Assembly (NCBI GenBank): GCA_944327255.1
Contig: CALVHA010000001.1
Location: 62,001 to 126,000, forward strand
Direction: 5' to 3'
DNA: 64,000 nt
Source of the DNA: Candidatus Gastranaerophilales bacterium
GTDB taxonomy: Bacteria; Cyanobacteriota; Vampirovibrionia; Gastranaerophilales; Gastranaerophilaceae
Below the pieces are notes generated by a model. It was given only the letters and a program-made list of their open reading frames with translations, was not told the DNA's origin and did not search any database. The position numbers and the translations under genes are program-made. This document shows positions 8,395 through 17,283 of the stretch, piece by piece. Within the stretch, counting starts at the first letter, position 1. Each line of letters starts with the position of its first letter.

Positions 8395-8570
8395 TTTAGT
8401 TACAATAAATATTTGAGGATAAATTTAAGTATATTCAGTATATATAAGATATTTATAAAACTAAATAATATATACATAAATATAGATTAATTATAAAAAA
8501 ATAACACATATAGGGTTTATAAAGAGACATAAATGGGGTATAAATATAAAAATTAGGCATGTATTAAATT

Positions 8571-8936
8571 ATGATTCTAAATGATAAAAAATATATAGCA
8601 AAGAAAATAAAAGAATACAGGCAAATTAAAGGCTATACCCAGGCAGAACTTGCAGAAAAAATTGATATTAGTACAAAACAAATATCTCGAATAGAAATCG
8701 GAGATTTTTACCCGTCTTTAAATACATTCTTCAAAATTATAGAAGTTCTGGATATAGATATAAACGACTTTGTTATACCATCTCCAAAAGATAAAAATAA
8801 AATGAAAACGAAATTAATTCAAATAATATATAATGCCTCTGAAGAAGAACTCTCTTTCTATGATAGATTAATCGCCTTTGCTTGTGACGAAGTTGCAGAG
8901 TTAAAGAAAAATCTTTTAATCAAAAAATTTAAATAA
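8571..8936 (+). CDS. XRE-family helix-turn-helix transcriptional regulator
   Basis: The 121-residue protein has an N-terminal Cro/CI-type HTH (about residues 11-65). The segment IKEYRQIKGYTQAELAEKID is helices 1-2, and ISTKQISRIEIGDFYPSLNT the recognition region. The C-terminal 50 residues are helical and may dimerise. The start has no strong ribosome binding site (ATG after TTAAATT), so it may be weakly expressed. It is transcribed against the ribosomal operon and converges on rpsN through a shared terminator. Its target is unknown; the dyads at 8320-8394 make autoregulation and control of the divergent small gene plausible. Confidence 0.85.
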   Translation: MILNDKKYIAKKIKEYRQIKGYTQAELAEKIDISTKQISRIEIGDFYPSLNTFFKIIEVLDIDINDFVIPSPKDKNKMKTKLIQIIYNASEEELSFYDRLIAFACDEVAELKKNLLIKKFK

Positions 8937-8941
8937 TAACA

Positions 8942-8971
8942 AAAAAGACCGGTAGCAAATCGGTCTTTTTT
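8942..8971. terminator. Bidirectional terminator between the XRE gene and rpsN
   Basis: AAAAAGACCG and CGGTCTTTTT form a 10-bp stem including the A-T part, around a 9-base loop, with T runs on both strands. It ends the rpsJ-to-rpsN transcript on the minus strand and the XRE gene on the plus strand. Confidence 0.88.
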
Positions 8972-9017
8972 ATCTATTGTTCGTTAATCTTAATATTAAA
9001 ATTAAAAAGCAATCAGC

Positions 9018-9224
9018 TTACCAGCTAGCTTTTGTAACACCAGGCAATAAACCCTGATGAGCCATTTTACGTAGACAAATTCTGCACAGACCGAAGTCTC
9101 TGTGATAACCGTGAGGTCTGCCACAAATACTGCATCTGTTATGAAGTCTTACTCTAGGATATTTTCCTACTGCTGCAAGAGCTTCTCTTTTAAGTTCTTT
9201 GTCTATCATCGCTTTTTTAGCCAT
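9018..9224 (-). CDS. rpsN: 30S ribosomal protein S14, zinc-binding type
   Basis: This 68-residue short form of S14 has two CxxC pairs (CSIC and CRIC, about residues 31-53) that bind zinc, as in the short (type Z) S14 of Firmicutes and Thermus rather than the roughly 100-residue zinc-free form. It ends in the conserved PGVTKASW. It lies 68 bases after rplE and is the last gene of the first half of the split cluster. Confidence 0.97.
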   Translation of the reverse strand: MAKKAMIDKELKREALAAVGKYPRVRLHNRCSICGRPHGYHRDFGLCRICLRKMAHQGLLPGVTKASW

Positions 9225-9292
9225 GAATTATCTCCTTTGTTTTTGTTTAATTTGCTATATATTAATTGACGTTATAAAAAGACTTAAGTGCC

Positions 9293-9850
9293 TTACTTAT
9301 TAAGTCCTTTGAAAGGCATACCCAACAATCTCAATAATTCTCTAGCTTCATCATCAGTTTCAGCAGTAGTAATAATTGAAACGTTCATACCTTTAACAAG
9401 ATCAACTTCTTCGTAAGTAATTTCAGGGAATAAAGCTTGTTCTTTCAAACCTAAAGTATAATTACCACGACCGTCGAAAGACTTGGCACTGATACCTCTG
9501 AAGTCACGAATACGAGGGAATACAACGCAGATTAATTTTTGTAAAAAATCATACATTCTTCCGCCTCTAAGTGTTGCCATAGCTCCAACCGGCATACCTT
9601 CTCTTAATTTATAAGAAGCGATTGATTTTTTAGCTTTAGTAACAACACATTTTTGACCTGCAATTTTAGTCAATTGAGCTTCTATAGATTCTGCAATTTT
9701 AGAGTTGTGAGATGCTTCACCTACACCCATATTGATAACTATTTTGTTAAGTCTAGGTATTTGCATATCATTCTTATAGCCGAATTTTTCTTTCAAAGCT
9801 GCTTTAACTTCATTGTCATATTTTGTTTTTAAATTTTCTGTTTTTGTCAT
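9293..9850 (-). CDS. rplE: 50S ribosomal protein L5
   Basis: This is a 185-residue protein of normal length that contacts 5S rRNA and the P-site tRNA. It has the conserved [14 protein letters not shown] near the N-terminus, the [20 protein letters not shown] segment, and the C-terminal [20 protein letters not shown]. It lies 54 bases after rplX, in the usual L24-L5-S14 order. Confidence 0.98.
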   Translation of the reverse strand: MTKTENLKTKYDNEVKAALKEKFGYKNDMQIPRLNKIVINMGVGEASHNSKIAESIEAQLTKIAGQKCVVTKAKKSIASYKLREGMPVGAMATLRGGRMYDFLQKLICVVFPRIRDFRGISAKSFDGRGNYTLGLKEQALFPEITYEEVDLVKGMNVSIITTAETDDEARELLRLLGMPFKGLNK

Positions 9851-9904
9851 TTTCGTATTTCCTTAATCTTCCGATGTATATGCTTATTTTAGCTTAAACA
9901 AGCC

Positions 9905-10243
9905 TTACACATCCAATTGTTCACCACATTTTTTACAAACACGAACTTTTTTGCCATCAACGACAGCGTGTTTGATCCTTGTCGGTTTTTCGCAAGCCGG
10001 ACATACAACCATAACCTTAGATGAATCCAAAGGAGCTTCAAGTTTAATCAAACCGCCTTGAATCCCGGCCATAGGTTGAGGCTTCTGAGCCTTAGTAACC
10101 ATGTTTGCGCCTTCAACAATAACAGTTGAATCAGTCGGATTAGTTTTCTTAACGTTTCCGATCTTGCCTTTATCTTTGCCTGCTGTTACGATAACTCTGT
10201 CACCGGTTTTTACATGCAAGCTTTTTTTCTTATTATCTGTCAT
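9905..10243 (-). CDS. rplX: 50S ribosomal protein L24
   Basis: This is a 112-residue assembly-initiator protein with an N-terminal KOW motif (VKTGDRVIVTAGKDKGKIGN, about residues 11-30) and a C-terminal pair of CxxC motifs (CPAC and CKKC), as in many bacterial L24 proteins. The preceding spacer to rplN is 156 bases, long for an operon gene. Confidence 0.97.
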   Translation of the reverse strand: MTDNKKKSLHVKTGDRVIVTAGKDKGKIGNVKKTNPTDSTVIVEGANMVTKAQKPQPMAGIQGGLIKLEAPLDSSKVMVVCPACEKPTRIKHAVVDGKKVRVCKKCGEQLDV

Positions 10244-10399
10244 TTTTTTATCCTTTATATTTTTATTTTATTTTGCTTGAACTTAATCGACCTTTTTGTT
10301 CTGGTCCGGAATTATTGACGGGGCCGATGTTTTATGATTTACCGGTTCACCTGTCAAAATCCGTTTTGGATTATTGTTTCATAGAAAAAACAAAATCCG

Positions 10400-10768
10400 C
10401 TAAATAACTTCCGGTGCGAGAGAAACGATCTTCATATAACCTTTATCTCTCAATTCACGGGCTACCGGTCCGAAAACACGGGTTCCACGCGGGTTGCCAT
10501 CTTTATTAATTATAACAGCTGCGTTTTCGTCAAATCTGATTACAGAACCGTCAGCACGTTTAATATCAGCTTTTGTTCTAACAACTACGGCTCTTACAAC
10601 TTCAGATTTCTTAACAGCCTGATTCGGAGTTGCATCCTTAACTGTTGCAACTATTTCGTCACCAACAGCAGCAAATTTTTTATTTGAGCTGCCCATAACA
10701 CGGATACATAACAACTGTTTTGCACCTGTATTATCTGCGACTTCTAGTCTAGTTTCTTGTTGTATCAT
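10400..10768 (-). CDS. rplN: 50S ribosomal protein L14
   Basis: This is a 122-residue protein starting [20 protein letters not shown] with the conserved [20 protein letters not shown] near the C-terminus. It sits at the subunit interface. The order rpsQ-rplN-rplX is canonical, but it is flanked by spacers of 82 and 156 bases. Confidence 0.98.
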   Translation of the reverse strand: MIQQETRLEVADNTGAKQLLCIRVMGSSNKKFAAVGDEIVATVKDATPNQAVKKSEVVRAVVVRTKADIKRADGSVIRFDENAAVIINKDGNPRGTRVFGPVARELRDKGYMKIVSLAPEVI

Positions 10769-10850
10769 TGTTCTTATTCCTTTTTAATTTACTACTTTAG
10801 ACCTCTCATTACTCTCTGGTAATGTTGTCTCATACATCCTTAAGCTAAAC

Positions 10851-11096
10851 CTAGCGAGCTTTTTCAACAACTTCCAACAAAGTCCAACGTTTATCGCCTG
10901 ATAACGGTCTTGATTCAATAATTCTTACTGTATCGCCAACGTTACAAACATTTTGTTCATCGTGAGCTTTGTAATTTTTGTTAGATTCAATAATCTTTTT
11001 GTATTTAGGATGTGGTTCATAATCAGCAACTTTTACGACAATAGTTTTATCCATTTTGTTGCTTACTACTATTCCTTGTTTTTCTTTCTTAGGCAT
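10851..11096 (-). CDS. rpsQ: 30S ribosomal protein S17
   Basis: This is an 81-residue OB-fold protein with the signature [14 protein letters not shown] at the N-terminus and [20 protein letters not shown] at the C-terminus. Its ATG overlaps the stop region of rpmC by 8 bases, so the two are translationally coupled. Confidence 0.98.
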   Translation of the reverse strand: MPKKEKQGIVVSNKMDKTIVVKVADYEPHPKYKKIIESNKNYKAHDEQNVCNVGDTVRIIESRPLSGDKRWTLLEVVEKAR

Positions 11097-11286
11097 TTTG
11101 TACCTCTTTTTCTTTTATTACTGTTTTAGCTTGAGCTATTAAGCGCTTAGTTTTAGACACAAGAGCTGTGTTTTCTAACTTGTGAGTTGAAAGTTTAATT
11201 TTGCAATCCAATAATTGCTTCTTCCACTCAAGAATTGCACTATTTAACTCTTCTACTGATTTTTCGCGCATTTCACTTAATTTCAT
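11089..11286 (-). CDS. rpmC: 50S ribosomal protein L29
   Basis: This is a 65-residue two-helix protein ([20 protein letters not shown] start) at the polypeptide exit tunnel rim. It lies between rplP and rpsQ in the canonical order, with its end overlapping rpsQ. Its small size and high Lys/Glu content are typical of the family. Confidence 0.97.
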   Translation of the reverse strand: MKLSEMREKSVEELNSAILEWKKQLLDCKIKLSTHKLENTALVSKTKRLIAQAKTVIKEKEVQNA

Positions 11287-11311
11287 TGTTATATTTTCCT
11301 TTTACTTTAGT

Positions 11312-11731
11312 TTACGCTTCTAATTTAGCCTTTTCTACAACTTTAACTTTAATAGGTAACTTCTGAGCAGCCAATTCCAAAGCATTAACTGCAACGTTTC
11401 TATCAAAATATTCAAGTTCGAAAAGAATTCTGTTCGGTTTAACAACCGCAACCCAGTATTCCAAATTACCTTTACCTGAACCCATACGAGTTTCTGCAGG
11501 TTTTGCAGTAATTGGTTTATCAGGGAAGATTTTAATCCAAACGTTACCGCCACGTTTGATTTCACGAGTCATTGCACGACGTGCAGCCTCGATCTGACGG
11601 CTGGTAATCCAACCTGGTTCTAAGGCTTGCAATGCATAAGAACCGAATTCAAGTTTAGTACCTCTTGTTTCATGTCCTTTCATTCTGCCTTTCATCATTT
11701 TGCGGTATTTTGTTTTTTTAGGCTGTAACAT
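11312..11731 (-). CDS. rplP: 50S ribosomal protein L16
   Basis: This is a 139-residue protein near the A-site with the family features [20 protein letters not shown], the [20 protein letters not shown] segment and [20 protein letters not shown]. The length is standard. It lies 45 bases after rpsC. Confidence 0.98.
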   Translation of the reverse strand: MLQPKKTKYRKMMKGRMKGHETRGTKLEFGSYALQALEPGWITSRQIEAARRAMTREIKRGGNVWIKIFPDKPITAKPAETRMGSGKGNLEYWVAVVKPNRILFELEYFDRNVAVNALELAAQKLPIKVKVVEKAKLEA

Positions 11732-11776
11732 TTTATTTGCTCCTGTTAATTAATTTTTACTTAACTTTTAATCTAA

Positions 11777-12508
11777 TTAGCCTTCAGTAGTTTCGATGGC
11801 TCTTCTTCTAGGACGACGAGCGCCTTTCTCAGAACCCTCTTTACCGGTTTTAGCTTTAATATTTTGGTCTGCCTTTTCACCAGGCATTAAGTTGCCTTTA
11901 AAAATCCAAACCTTAACACCGATCTTACCCATAATAGTATCAGCCTCGGTGAAACCATAATCTACATCAGCTCTTAATGTTTGAAGAGGAATTCTTCCTT
12001 CTTTAGCCCATTCAGAACGAGCGATTTCAGCTCCGCCCAGACGGCCTGATACCATAACTTTGATACCCTGAACGCCAGATCTCATTGTACGTTGCATCTG
12101 TTGCTTCATTGCTCTTCTGAAGGCAATACGTTTTTCTAATTGCTGAGCAATATTTTCAGCAGCTAATTGAGCATCAGCGTCAATTCTTGCCACTTCTACA
12201 ACATTAATTATTACAGGTTTTCCGATATATTTTGAAACATCCTGTCTCAATTCGTCAATACCCTGTCCACCGCGACCAACTACGATACCAGGTTTTGCTG
12301 TAACAACTGTAATAGTTATATTTTGAGCTTTTCTTGATATTTTTATTTTTGATACGCCGGCAGCATACAATTTTTTCTTAATAAATTTTCTGATTTTATC
12401 ATCTTCTTTTACAAAAGTACGGTATTCCTTTAATTTAGCATACCAAGTGCTTTCCCAAGGTTTAATTATACCTACTCTGAATCCGTTTGGATGTGTTTTT
12501 TGTCCCAT
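11777..12508 (-). CDS. rpsC: 30S ribosomal protein S3
   Basis: This 243-residue head protein has a type II KH domain ([20 protein letters not shown], about residues 72-91) and the C-terminal S3 domain ([20 protein letters not shown]). It starts [14 protein letters not shown] as usual. The basic tail ([12 protein letters not shown]) is somewhat longer than in E. coli. It lies 25 bases after rplV. Confidence 0.98.
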   Translation of the reverse strand: MGQKTHPNGFRVGIIKPWESTWYAKLKEYRTFVKEDDKIRKFIKKKLYAAGVSKIKISRKAQNITITVVTAKPGIVVGRGGQGIDELRQDVSKYIGKPVIINVVEVARIDADAQLAAENIAQQLEKRIAFRRAMKQQMQRTMRSGVQGIKVMVSGRLGGAEIARSEWAKEGRIPLQTLRADVDYGFTEADTIMGKIGVKVWIFKGNLMPGEKADQNIKAKTGKEGSEKGARRPRRRAIETTEG

Positions 12509-12533
12509 ATTTTATACCTTTTGTTTTTACCTT

Positions 12534-12869
12534 CTACTTATTATCACTAACTTTTAATGTAAGATGTGATGTACGTTTTAGTCTTTTATAAATACGACCT
12601 TGTGCTCTTGGTTTACCACGTCTTAAAGTTTGGCTTTCGTCTGCATAGATTTCAGAAATCTTCAATGCTTCAGGTGATACGCCAAATTTTTCCTGAGCGT
12701 TTGCAACAGCAGCTTTCAAGTTCTTTTCAACTACTCTTGCTGCAAAATAAGGCATAAAACGTAACATATCTTGAGCTTCAAGAACTTTTTTGCCGCGAAC
12801 TTCATTAATTACACGACGCAATTTTCTTGCTGTCATTTTTATATCTGTTTGTTTTGCTTTAGCTTCCAT
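12534..12869 (-). CDS. rplV: 50S ribosomal protein L22
   Basis: This is a 111-residue exit-tunnel protein. Visible features are the N-terminal helix KMTARKLRRVINEVRGKKV and the beta-hairpin region GKPRAQGRIYKRLKRTSHLT that lines the macrolide-binding tunnel. Its length and its position between rpsS and rpsC are canonical. Confidence 0.98.
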   Translation of the reverse strand: MEAKAKQTDIKMTARKLRRVINEVRGKKVLEAQDMLRFMPYFAARVVEKNLKAAVANAQEKFGVSPEALKISEIYADESQTLRRGKPRAQGRIYKRLKRTSHLTLKVSDNK

Positions 12870-12886
12870 TTTTTATTTCCTTATAA

Positions 12887-13168
12887 TTATTTTACTTTTG
12901 CAGTTTTAGCTGAACCTGCGTGACCTTTATATAATCTTGTAGGTGCAAACTCACCTAACTTATGTCCAATCATTTGCTCTGTTACATAAACCGGTACGTG
13001 AGTTTTTCCGTTGTGAACAGCAATTGTATGACCTAACATATCAGGTACAATCATTGATGCTCTTGACCAGGTTTTTATTACTTTTTTTTCTGAATTAGCA
13101 TTCATTTTAGCAATTTTTTGTTGTAGAGCTTCTTCTACGTATGGACCTTTTTTTAATGAACGTGCCAT
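12887..13168 (-). CDS. rpsS: 30S ribosomal protein S19
   Basis: This is a 93-residue protein starting [19 protein letters not shown] with the conserved [19 protein letters not shown] segment. It sits in the 30S head beside S13. It lies 91 bases after rplB; that spacer contains an imperfect inverted repeat (GAATTCGTGTTAACCGAATTC). Confidence 0.98.
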   Translation of the reverse strand: MARSLKKGPYVEEALQQKIAKMNANSEKKVIKTWSRASMIVPDMLGHTIAVHNGKTHVPVYVTEQMIGHKLGEFAPTRLYKGHAGSAKTAKVK

Positions 13169-13259
13169 TAATATTTTCTCCTTTTGGTTTTTTGTCTTAA
13201 TTATCGCTATTTAGCGATTTGAGGGAATTCGTGTTAACCGAATTCCCTTCGGCTACGCG

Positions 13260-14090
13260 TTATTTACCTTTTCTTCTTCTAACGATTAACTTATCAGAAG
13301 CTTTACCGACTTTTCTTGTCTTATAGCCAAGAGCCGGTTTGCCCCAAGGTGTTTTAGGGTGTCCGCCAGGACCGGTTTTACCTTCACCACCGCCGTGAGG
13401 GTGATCGCAAGGGTTCATTGTTACACCACGAACTGTCGGCCTGATTCCTAAGTAACGTTTTCTTCCTGCCTTACCCCAAGATAAGTTTTTGAATTCTGAG
13501 TTACCAAGAACACCAATTGTTGCCATACATTCTTTTCTTACCATTCTCATTTCTGAAGATGGAAGTTTGATTGTAACATAATTGCCTTCTTTAGCCATTA
13601 CTTGAGCTGCATTTCCTGCTGCTCTAACCATAACTCCGCCACGACCAGGGTTTAGTTCTACGTTGTGAACCATTGTACCTAACGGAATTAATTCAAGCGG
13701 AATAGCGTTCCCTGTTTGAACAGGTGCATCTGGACCGCTTATGATTGTATCACCAACATTCAAACCTTCAGGTGTTAATATATATCTTTTTTCACCATCT
13801 GCGTAGAATACCAATGAAATTCTTACGTTTCTATTCGGATCATATTCTACAGTTTTAACAACTGCCGGAACACCGAATTTTTCTCTTTTGAAATCTATTA
13901 CACGGTAAGCTCTTTTTACCCCACCGCCTTTGTGACGGCAAGTAATTCTACCTGTATTATTTCTTCCTGCTGTTTTCTTTAATTTTTTCAACAGGGATTT
14001 TTCTGGTTTTGAAGTAGTGATTTCTTGATAATCACTCTTTGTCATACCTCTTTGTCCCGGAGATGTCGGATTAATTGTTCTAATTGCCAT
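13260..14090 (-). CDS. rplB: 50S ribosomal protein L2
   Basis: This is a 276-residue protein needed for subunit association and close to the peptidyl transferase centre. It shows [18 protein letters not shown], the [17 protein letters not shown] loop ([14 protein letters not shown]) and the signature [20 protein letters not shown], in which the histidine implicated in peptidyl transfer lies. The length is standard. Confidence 0.99.
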   Translation of the reverse strand: MAIRTINPTSPGQRGMTKSDYQEITTSKPEKSLLKKLKKTAGRNNTGRITCRHKGGGVKRAYRVIDFKREKFGVPAVVKTVEYDPNRNVRISLVFYADGEKRYILTPEGLNVGDTIISGPDAPVQTGNAIPLELIPLGTMVHNVELNPGRGGVMVRAAGNAAQVMAKEGNYVTIKLPSSEMRMVRKECMATIGVLGNSEFKNLSWGKAGRKRYLGIRPTVRGVTMNPCDHPHGGGEGKTGPGGHPKTPWGKPALGYKTRKVGKASDKLIVRRRKGK

Positions 14091-14192
14091 TATTTTTCTC
14101 CTTTGATTGGCTTCGTTGTAACTTTTGGGACCTATGCCTTACGCCCCGCTAGGCCTTTCGACCTTGAGTCTTGCTTTCATAAGCAAAATTCA

Positions 14193-14501
14193 TTATGCAC
14201 CGATTAGTTCTTCAATCGGATCACCTTCGATTGTCACGATTGCTTTTTTTGAACTATCGGTTCTACCGAATTTATATCCCATTCTTTTTGCGTGAGATGG
14301 TATATAAACGGTGTTTACATTTTTAACTTTTCTACCTGGAAAAGCTAATTCTACTGCTTGTGCGATTTCAACTTTTGTCGCATCTTTACGAACTTCAAAA
14401 GTATATTTGCCATCAGCTTGAGCAGATACTGATTTTTCAGTAATTAAAGGTTTTTTAATTACGTCATATAACTTTTCTGTGTTTGTTCTTTCTTTACTCA
14501 T
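14193..14501 (-). CDS. rplW: 50S ribosomal protein L23
   Basis: This is a 102-residue exit-site protein that docks trigger factor and SRP. It has the conserved VIKKPLITEKSVSAQ start and FPGRKVKNVNTVYIPSHAKR. A 102-base spacer with GC-richer inverted repeats (GGCCTAGCGGGGCGTAAGGC) separates it from rplB, which is unusual because these genes are normally almost contiguous. Confidence 0.98.
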   Translation of the reverse strand: MSKERTNTEKLYDVIKKPLITEKSVSAQADGKYTFEVRKDATKVEIAQAVELAFPGRKVKNVNTVYIPSHAKRMGYKFGRTDSSKKAIVTIEGDPIEELIGA

Positions 14502-14533
14502 TTTATTTTTCCTTTTAATTAATTAGATTCAAC

Positions 14534-15163
14534 TTATTTACTTAATCTTTCAGTAATTTCGTTAACAGCAGCTTCTGTAATAACAACACTATCTGCTTCC
14601 AACAAATCTTTCACATTTAAGTTTGTAGGCAACAACAATTTTACTGAAGGGATATTTCTTGCAGCCAATTCAAGATATTTGTTTTCATCAGCACGAAAAT
14701 CAGCTACGATAAGAATTTTTCCATTTAAGTTTAATGATTTCAAAGCTGAAGCCATTAATTTTGTTTTAGGTTCTGTAATAGCAGAGAAATCTTTTACAAT
14801 TACCAATTGTTCTTCTCTTGAAGACAATGCAGATTTCAAAGCCAATTTTCTGGCTTTTTGAGGCATAGAGAAAGAAAAATCTCTTGGTTTTGGTCCGAAT
14901 ATAACACCACCACCTGCAAATAATGGAGAACGGAGAGAACCGGCTCTTGCTCTACCAGTACCCTTTTGTTTCCAAGGTTTTTTACCTCCACCAGAAACTT
15001 CAGCTCTTGTTTTTGCACAAGCTGAACCTTGACGGGCATTATTTAATTGTCTTCTCAGTGCTAAATGCATTACATGCAAATTAGGTTCAACGCCGAAAAC
15101 ACTTTTTTCTAAAGTAATTTCGCCTAATTTTTCACCGTTTGAACTTAATATTTCTTTTGACAT
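14534..15163 (-). CDS. rplD: 50S ribosomal protein L4
   Basis: This is a 209-residue protein; in E. coli it also represses its own operon by binding the S10 leader. The tunnel loop is visible (KKPWKQKGTGRARAGSLRSP, about residues 60-80), as is the fold region following VIVKDFSAITEPKTK. It lies 123 bases after rplC and 32 bases before rplW. Confidence 0.98.
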   Translation of the reverse strand: MSKEILSSNGEKLGEITLEKSVFGVEPNLHVMHLALRRQLNNARQGSACAKTRAEVSGGGKKPWKQKGTGRARAGSLRSPLFAGGGVIFGPKPRDFSFSMPQKARKLALKSALSSREEQLVIVKDFSAITEPKTKLMASALKSLNLNGKILIVADFRADENKYLELAARNIPSVKLLLPTNLNVKDLLEADSVVITEAAVNEITERLSK

Positions 15164-15286
15164 TTTTAAATTTCCTTTACTATTTAATATATATCTTTCG
15201 TTTAAGACTGCCTACCGCTTGCACATTTGCTTTATTTGGCAGAACCAGCCGGTTTTTAAGACTTGTCCTTGTCGCCAATCCATTTA

Positions 15287-15922
15287 CTAATTCCATTTAG
15301 TTCTTGAAGGAACAATTGTTACCAATCTGCCTTCACAACCCGGAACAGAACCTTTGATTAAGATTAAGTTTTTATCTGCATCAACCTTAACCAATTTCAA
15401 CTTAGTAACGGTAACTCTTTCATTACCCATGTTACCAGCCATTCTTTTACCTTTGATAACACGGCTAGGAGTTGTACCAGCACCGATTGAACCAGGTTCT
15501 CTGTGGTTCTTTGAACCGTGGCCCATAGGACCTCTGCCGAAATTCCATCTTTTTACGGTACCTTGGAAACCTTTACCGATTGATTTACCTGTAACATCAA
15601 CTTTTTCTACGTTATTTAAAACAGATACTTCAATTTTATCACCGACTTTATAGTCTTGTGGGTTATCTACTCTGAATTCTTGAAGATGTCTGAAATTTTC
15701 AAGATTATTCTTTTTGAAGTGACCGATTTGAGCTTTAGTTAAATGTTTTTCTTTTGCGGCAACAGTACCTACCTGAATAGCATTGTAACCGTCAGTTTCA
15801 ACAGTTTTAACCTGAGTAACTACGATATCATCAACTTTGATAACTGTTACAGGGATAGCCAAACCTTGTTCATCAAAAATTTGAGTCATTCCCAATTTTT
15901 TACCTATTACACCTAGTGTCAT
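15287..15922 (-). CDS. rplC: 50S ribosomal protein L3
   Basis: This is a 211-residue protein that initiates 50S assembly. It shows the GVIGKKLGMTQIFDEQGLAI start and the central loop GHGSKNHREPGSIGAGTTPS containing the Gln-methylation-type region. Its GAAAGGTAGAAT ribosome binding site follows a 230-base, hairpin-rich leader between it and rpsJ, far longer than the few tens of bases common in S10 operons. Confidence 0.98.
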   Translation of the reverse strand: MTLGVIGKKLGMTQIFDEQGLAIPVTVIKVDDIVVTQVKTVETDGYNAIQVGTVAAKEKHLTKAQIGHFKKNNLENFRHLQEFRVDNPQDYKVGDKIEVSVLNNVEKVDVTGKSIGKGFQGTVKRWNFGRGPMGHGSKNHREPGSIGAGTTPSRVIKGKRMAGNMGNERVTVTKLKLVKVDADKNLILIKGSVPGCEGRLVTIVPSRTKWN

Positions 15923-16152
15923 ATTCTACCTTTCCTGCTCACCTTACTTGGTGCGGACACATTCCACCCCATTTCTGGTTTGCATTTTCACTTGCGAGCG
16001 CTACGTCTTGCTTAATTACTTTACCTATCGGGGACTTTCACCCCACCCTACAAAGGGTGTCCGGAGAGGTGTATTCACCTCCATTCCGGTCGCAGTTCAC
16101 ATTATATATGCATAATGCTTATTTAATTTTCAAATTTGCCTGTGCCTTGAAA
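15923..16152 (-). other. Structured 230-base leader between rpsJ and rplC
   Basis: Three adjacent hairpins are visible. The first is CCGGAGAGGTG with CACCTC-cat-TCCGG (16061-16089, 11 bp with a 3-base bulge). The second is CACCC with GGGTG (16044-16059). The third is GGGG with CCCC (16030-16044), which shares its last base with the second, so these two compete at one position. The minus strand also reads GGGGTGAAAGTCCCC, a string common in structured ribozyme and riboswitch RNAs. GC content is well above the surrounding spacers. I found no long open frame. It may be a cis-regulatory r-protein leader or a remnant of a larger RNA such as a group II intron. Confidence 0.5.
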
Positions 16153-16470
16153 TTACAGTTTAACTTCAATATCTACACCGGCAGGAAGATCTAATCTGCT
16201 TAACTCTTCAGTAGTCTGTTGAGTCGGTTCGTATATATCGATAATACGTTTATGAGTTCTCATTTCAAAATGTTCACGAGATTTTTTATCTACGTGAGGA
16301 GATCTTAAAACGCAATATATACGTCTTTTAGTAGGTAAAGGAATCGGGCCTGCAACTTTAGCGTCAGTTCTTTTTGCTGTTTCAACGATTTTGTCAGAAG
16401 ATACATCGATCAATTTGTGATCATATGCTTTCAAACAAACTCTGATTCTTTGTCTTTTTGTGCTTGCCAT
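16153..16470 (-). CDS. rpsJ: 30S ribosomal protein S10
   Basis: This is a 105-residue protein, also known as the transcription antitermination factor NusE. The signature [20 protein letters not shown] and the C-terminal [20 protein letters not shown] are clear. It is the first gene of the cluster and has a 245-base upstream region holding the terminator of the preceding gene, so the operon promoter should lie there. Confidence 0.98.
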   Translation of the reverse strand: MASTKRQRIRVCLKAYDHKLIDVSSDKIVETAKRTDAKVAGPIPLPTKRRIYCVLRSPHVDKKSREHFEMRTHKRIIDIYEPTQQTTEELSRLDLPAGVDIEVKL

Positions 16471-16666
16471 TTTTATTCCTTTTCTTTTTTGTCATGTTAT
16501 ACACATCAGGGGTCTTAAGAAGCCGCCCCTAGAGGCCTTGCTTGGGTTAGCTATCAGGATAATATTTCGGACATTAACTAAAATACTCCAAGCATATCAA
16601 TCGTAGTACAAACACAAATGCCTGTCAACTTGGTTTTTTGCTATTTGTTAATGAATTGTTACAATA

Positions 16667-16701
16667 TAAAAGAGCCCTGAAAATTCTTCAGAGCTCTTTT
16701 A
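16667..16701 (-). terminator. Terminator of the minus-strand gene at 16716
   Basis: AAAAGAGCCCTGAA and TTCAGAGCTCTTTT form a stem with one mismatch, flanked by T-rich sequence on the minus strand. It lies 14 bases after the stop of the upstream gene and isolates it from the rpsJ operon. Confidence 0.8.
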
Positions 16702-16715
16702 TCACTTTAATAATT

Positions 16716-17099
16716 TTATTTTTTATCTACGACAGTTACAACTGTTGATTTAGCATTTTTGACTGCATCAATTGCGGACCAAATTTTTACAGCCGGCAAT
16801 AAAACCCTGGAAGCAATCCTAACCTTGAACACCTTAGGAGCAATCCAAGCTCCTATTTCACCGGCCAAAAAAAGAACACCTTTCTCGATATCACCATTTA
16901 CAAACTGTCCCAAACCACTCACCAATAATGAAGCAATCCCGACTCCCCATTTTTTGCCCGTTGAAGGTTTTACTAGAGTTCTTTTTTCTATATGGTCTGG
17001 ATATTCTTTTATTTTAACATCATCAATTTTTCCACCATTAAAAGCTGGTTGGTTGAATGATAAATTTGATTTTGCTAACTGAATTCCATTAATAGACAT
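16716..17099 (-). CDS. Small membrane protein with TM2-like GLGQFVNG motif
   Basis: This 127-residue protein contains SLLVSGLGQFVNGDIEKGVL (about residues 57-76), which resembles TM2/DUF5683 membrane modules (GLGQ-x-x-NG-x-x-x-KG), followed by a second hydrophobic stretch. No signal peptide is present; the N-terminus carries a QPAFNGG motif seen in related form in other unknown proteins of this window. It has AAAAAGGAG before the ATG and its own promoter (TTACAA, 16 bases, TATAAT at 17208-17213) with a six-copy AGGAT repeat at the predicted transcript start. The function is unknown. Confidence 0.72.
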   Translation of the reverse strand: MSINGIQLAKSNLSFNQPAFNGGKIDDVKIKEYPDHIEKRTLVKPSTGKKWGVGIASLLVSGLGQFVNGDIEKGVLFLAGEIGAWIAPKVFKVRIASRVLLPAVKIWSAIDAVKNAKSTVVTVVDKK

Positions 17100-17172
17100 G
17101 TGTTACTCCTTTTTCATTGCTAATACACAATTTCATAAAAACAGAAACTACAAAAATTTGCCATACTTCCGC

Positions 17173-17202
17173 CCTATCCTATCCTATCCTATCCTATCCT
17201 AT
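17173..17202 (-). repeat. Six-copy AGGAT tandem repeat in a 5' untranslated region
   Basis: Six perfect copies of CCTAT (AGGAT phase on the minus strand) run without interruption. They begin about six bases downstream of the TATAAT at 17208-17213, so they would form the first 30 nucleotides of the transcript, ending 73 bases before the ATG at 17099. Such a microsatellite can change copy number by slippage. Confidence 0.9.
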
Positions 17203-17207
17203 GAGGC

Positions 17208-17235
17208 ATTATAGTGGAGTTTCAACCAATTGTAA
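17208..17235 (-). promoter_or_regulatory. Sigma-70 promoter of the AGGAT-repeat gene
   Basis: On the minus strand TTACAA (17230-17235) and TATAAT (17208-17213) are spaced by 16 bases. The pentamer array starts at the expected +1. Confidence 0.7.
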
Positions 17236-17283
17236 AAAAAAATTACAATTCTTAACATTTGTTACAAAACACAAATAATGGAA

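Noticed and set aside
8308..8490. 60-codon plus-strand frame upstream of the XRE gene
   Set aside because: Ile/Lys/Asn-dominated sequence typical of random AT-rich DNA, with no ribosome binding site; it covers the candidate operator.
15354..15653. 99-codon plus-strand frame inside rplC, and similar frames opposite other ribosomal genes
   Set aside because: Antisense shadows of strongly conserved genes, without ribosome binding sites.
15923..16152. Cobalamin or FMN riboswitch before rplC
   Set aside because: GGTGAAAGTCCCC resembles parts of both, but the remaining conserved boxes are absent and the gene context does not fit.
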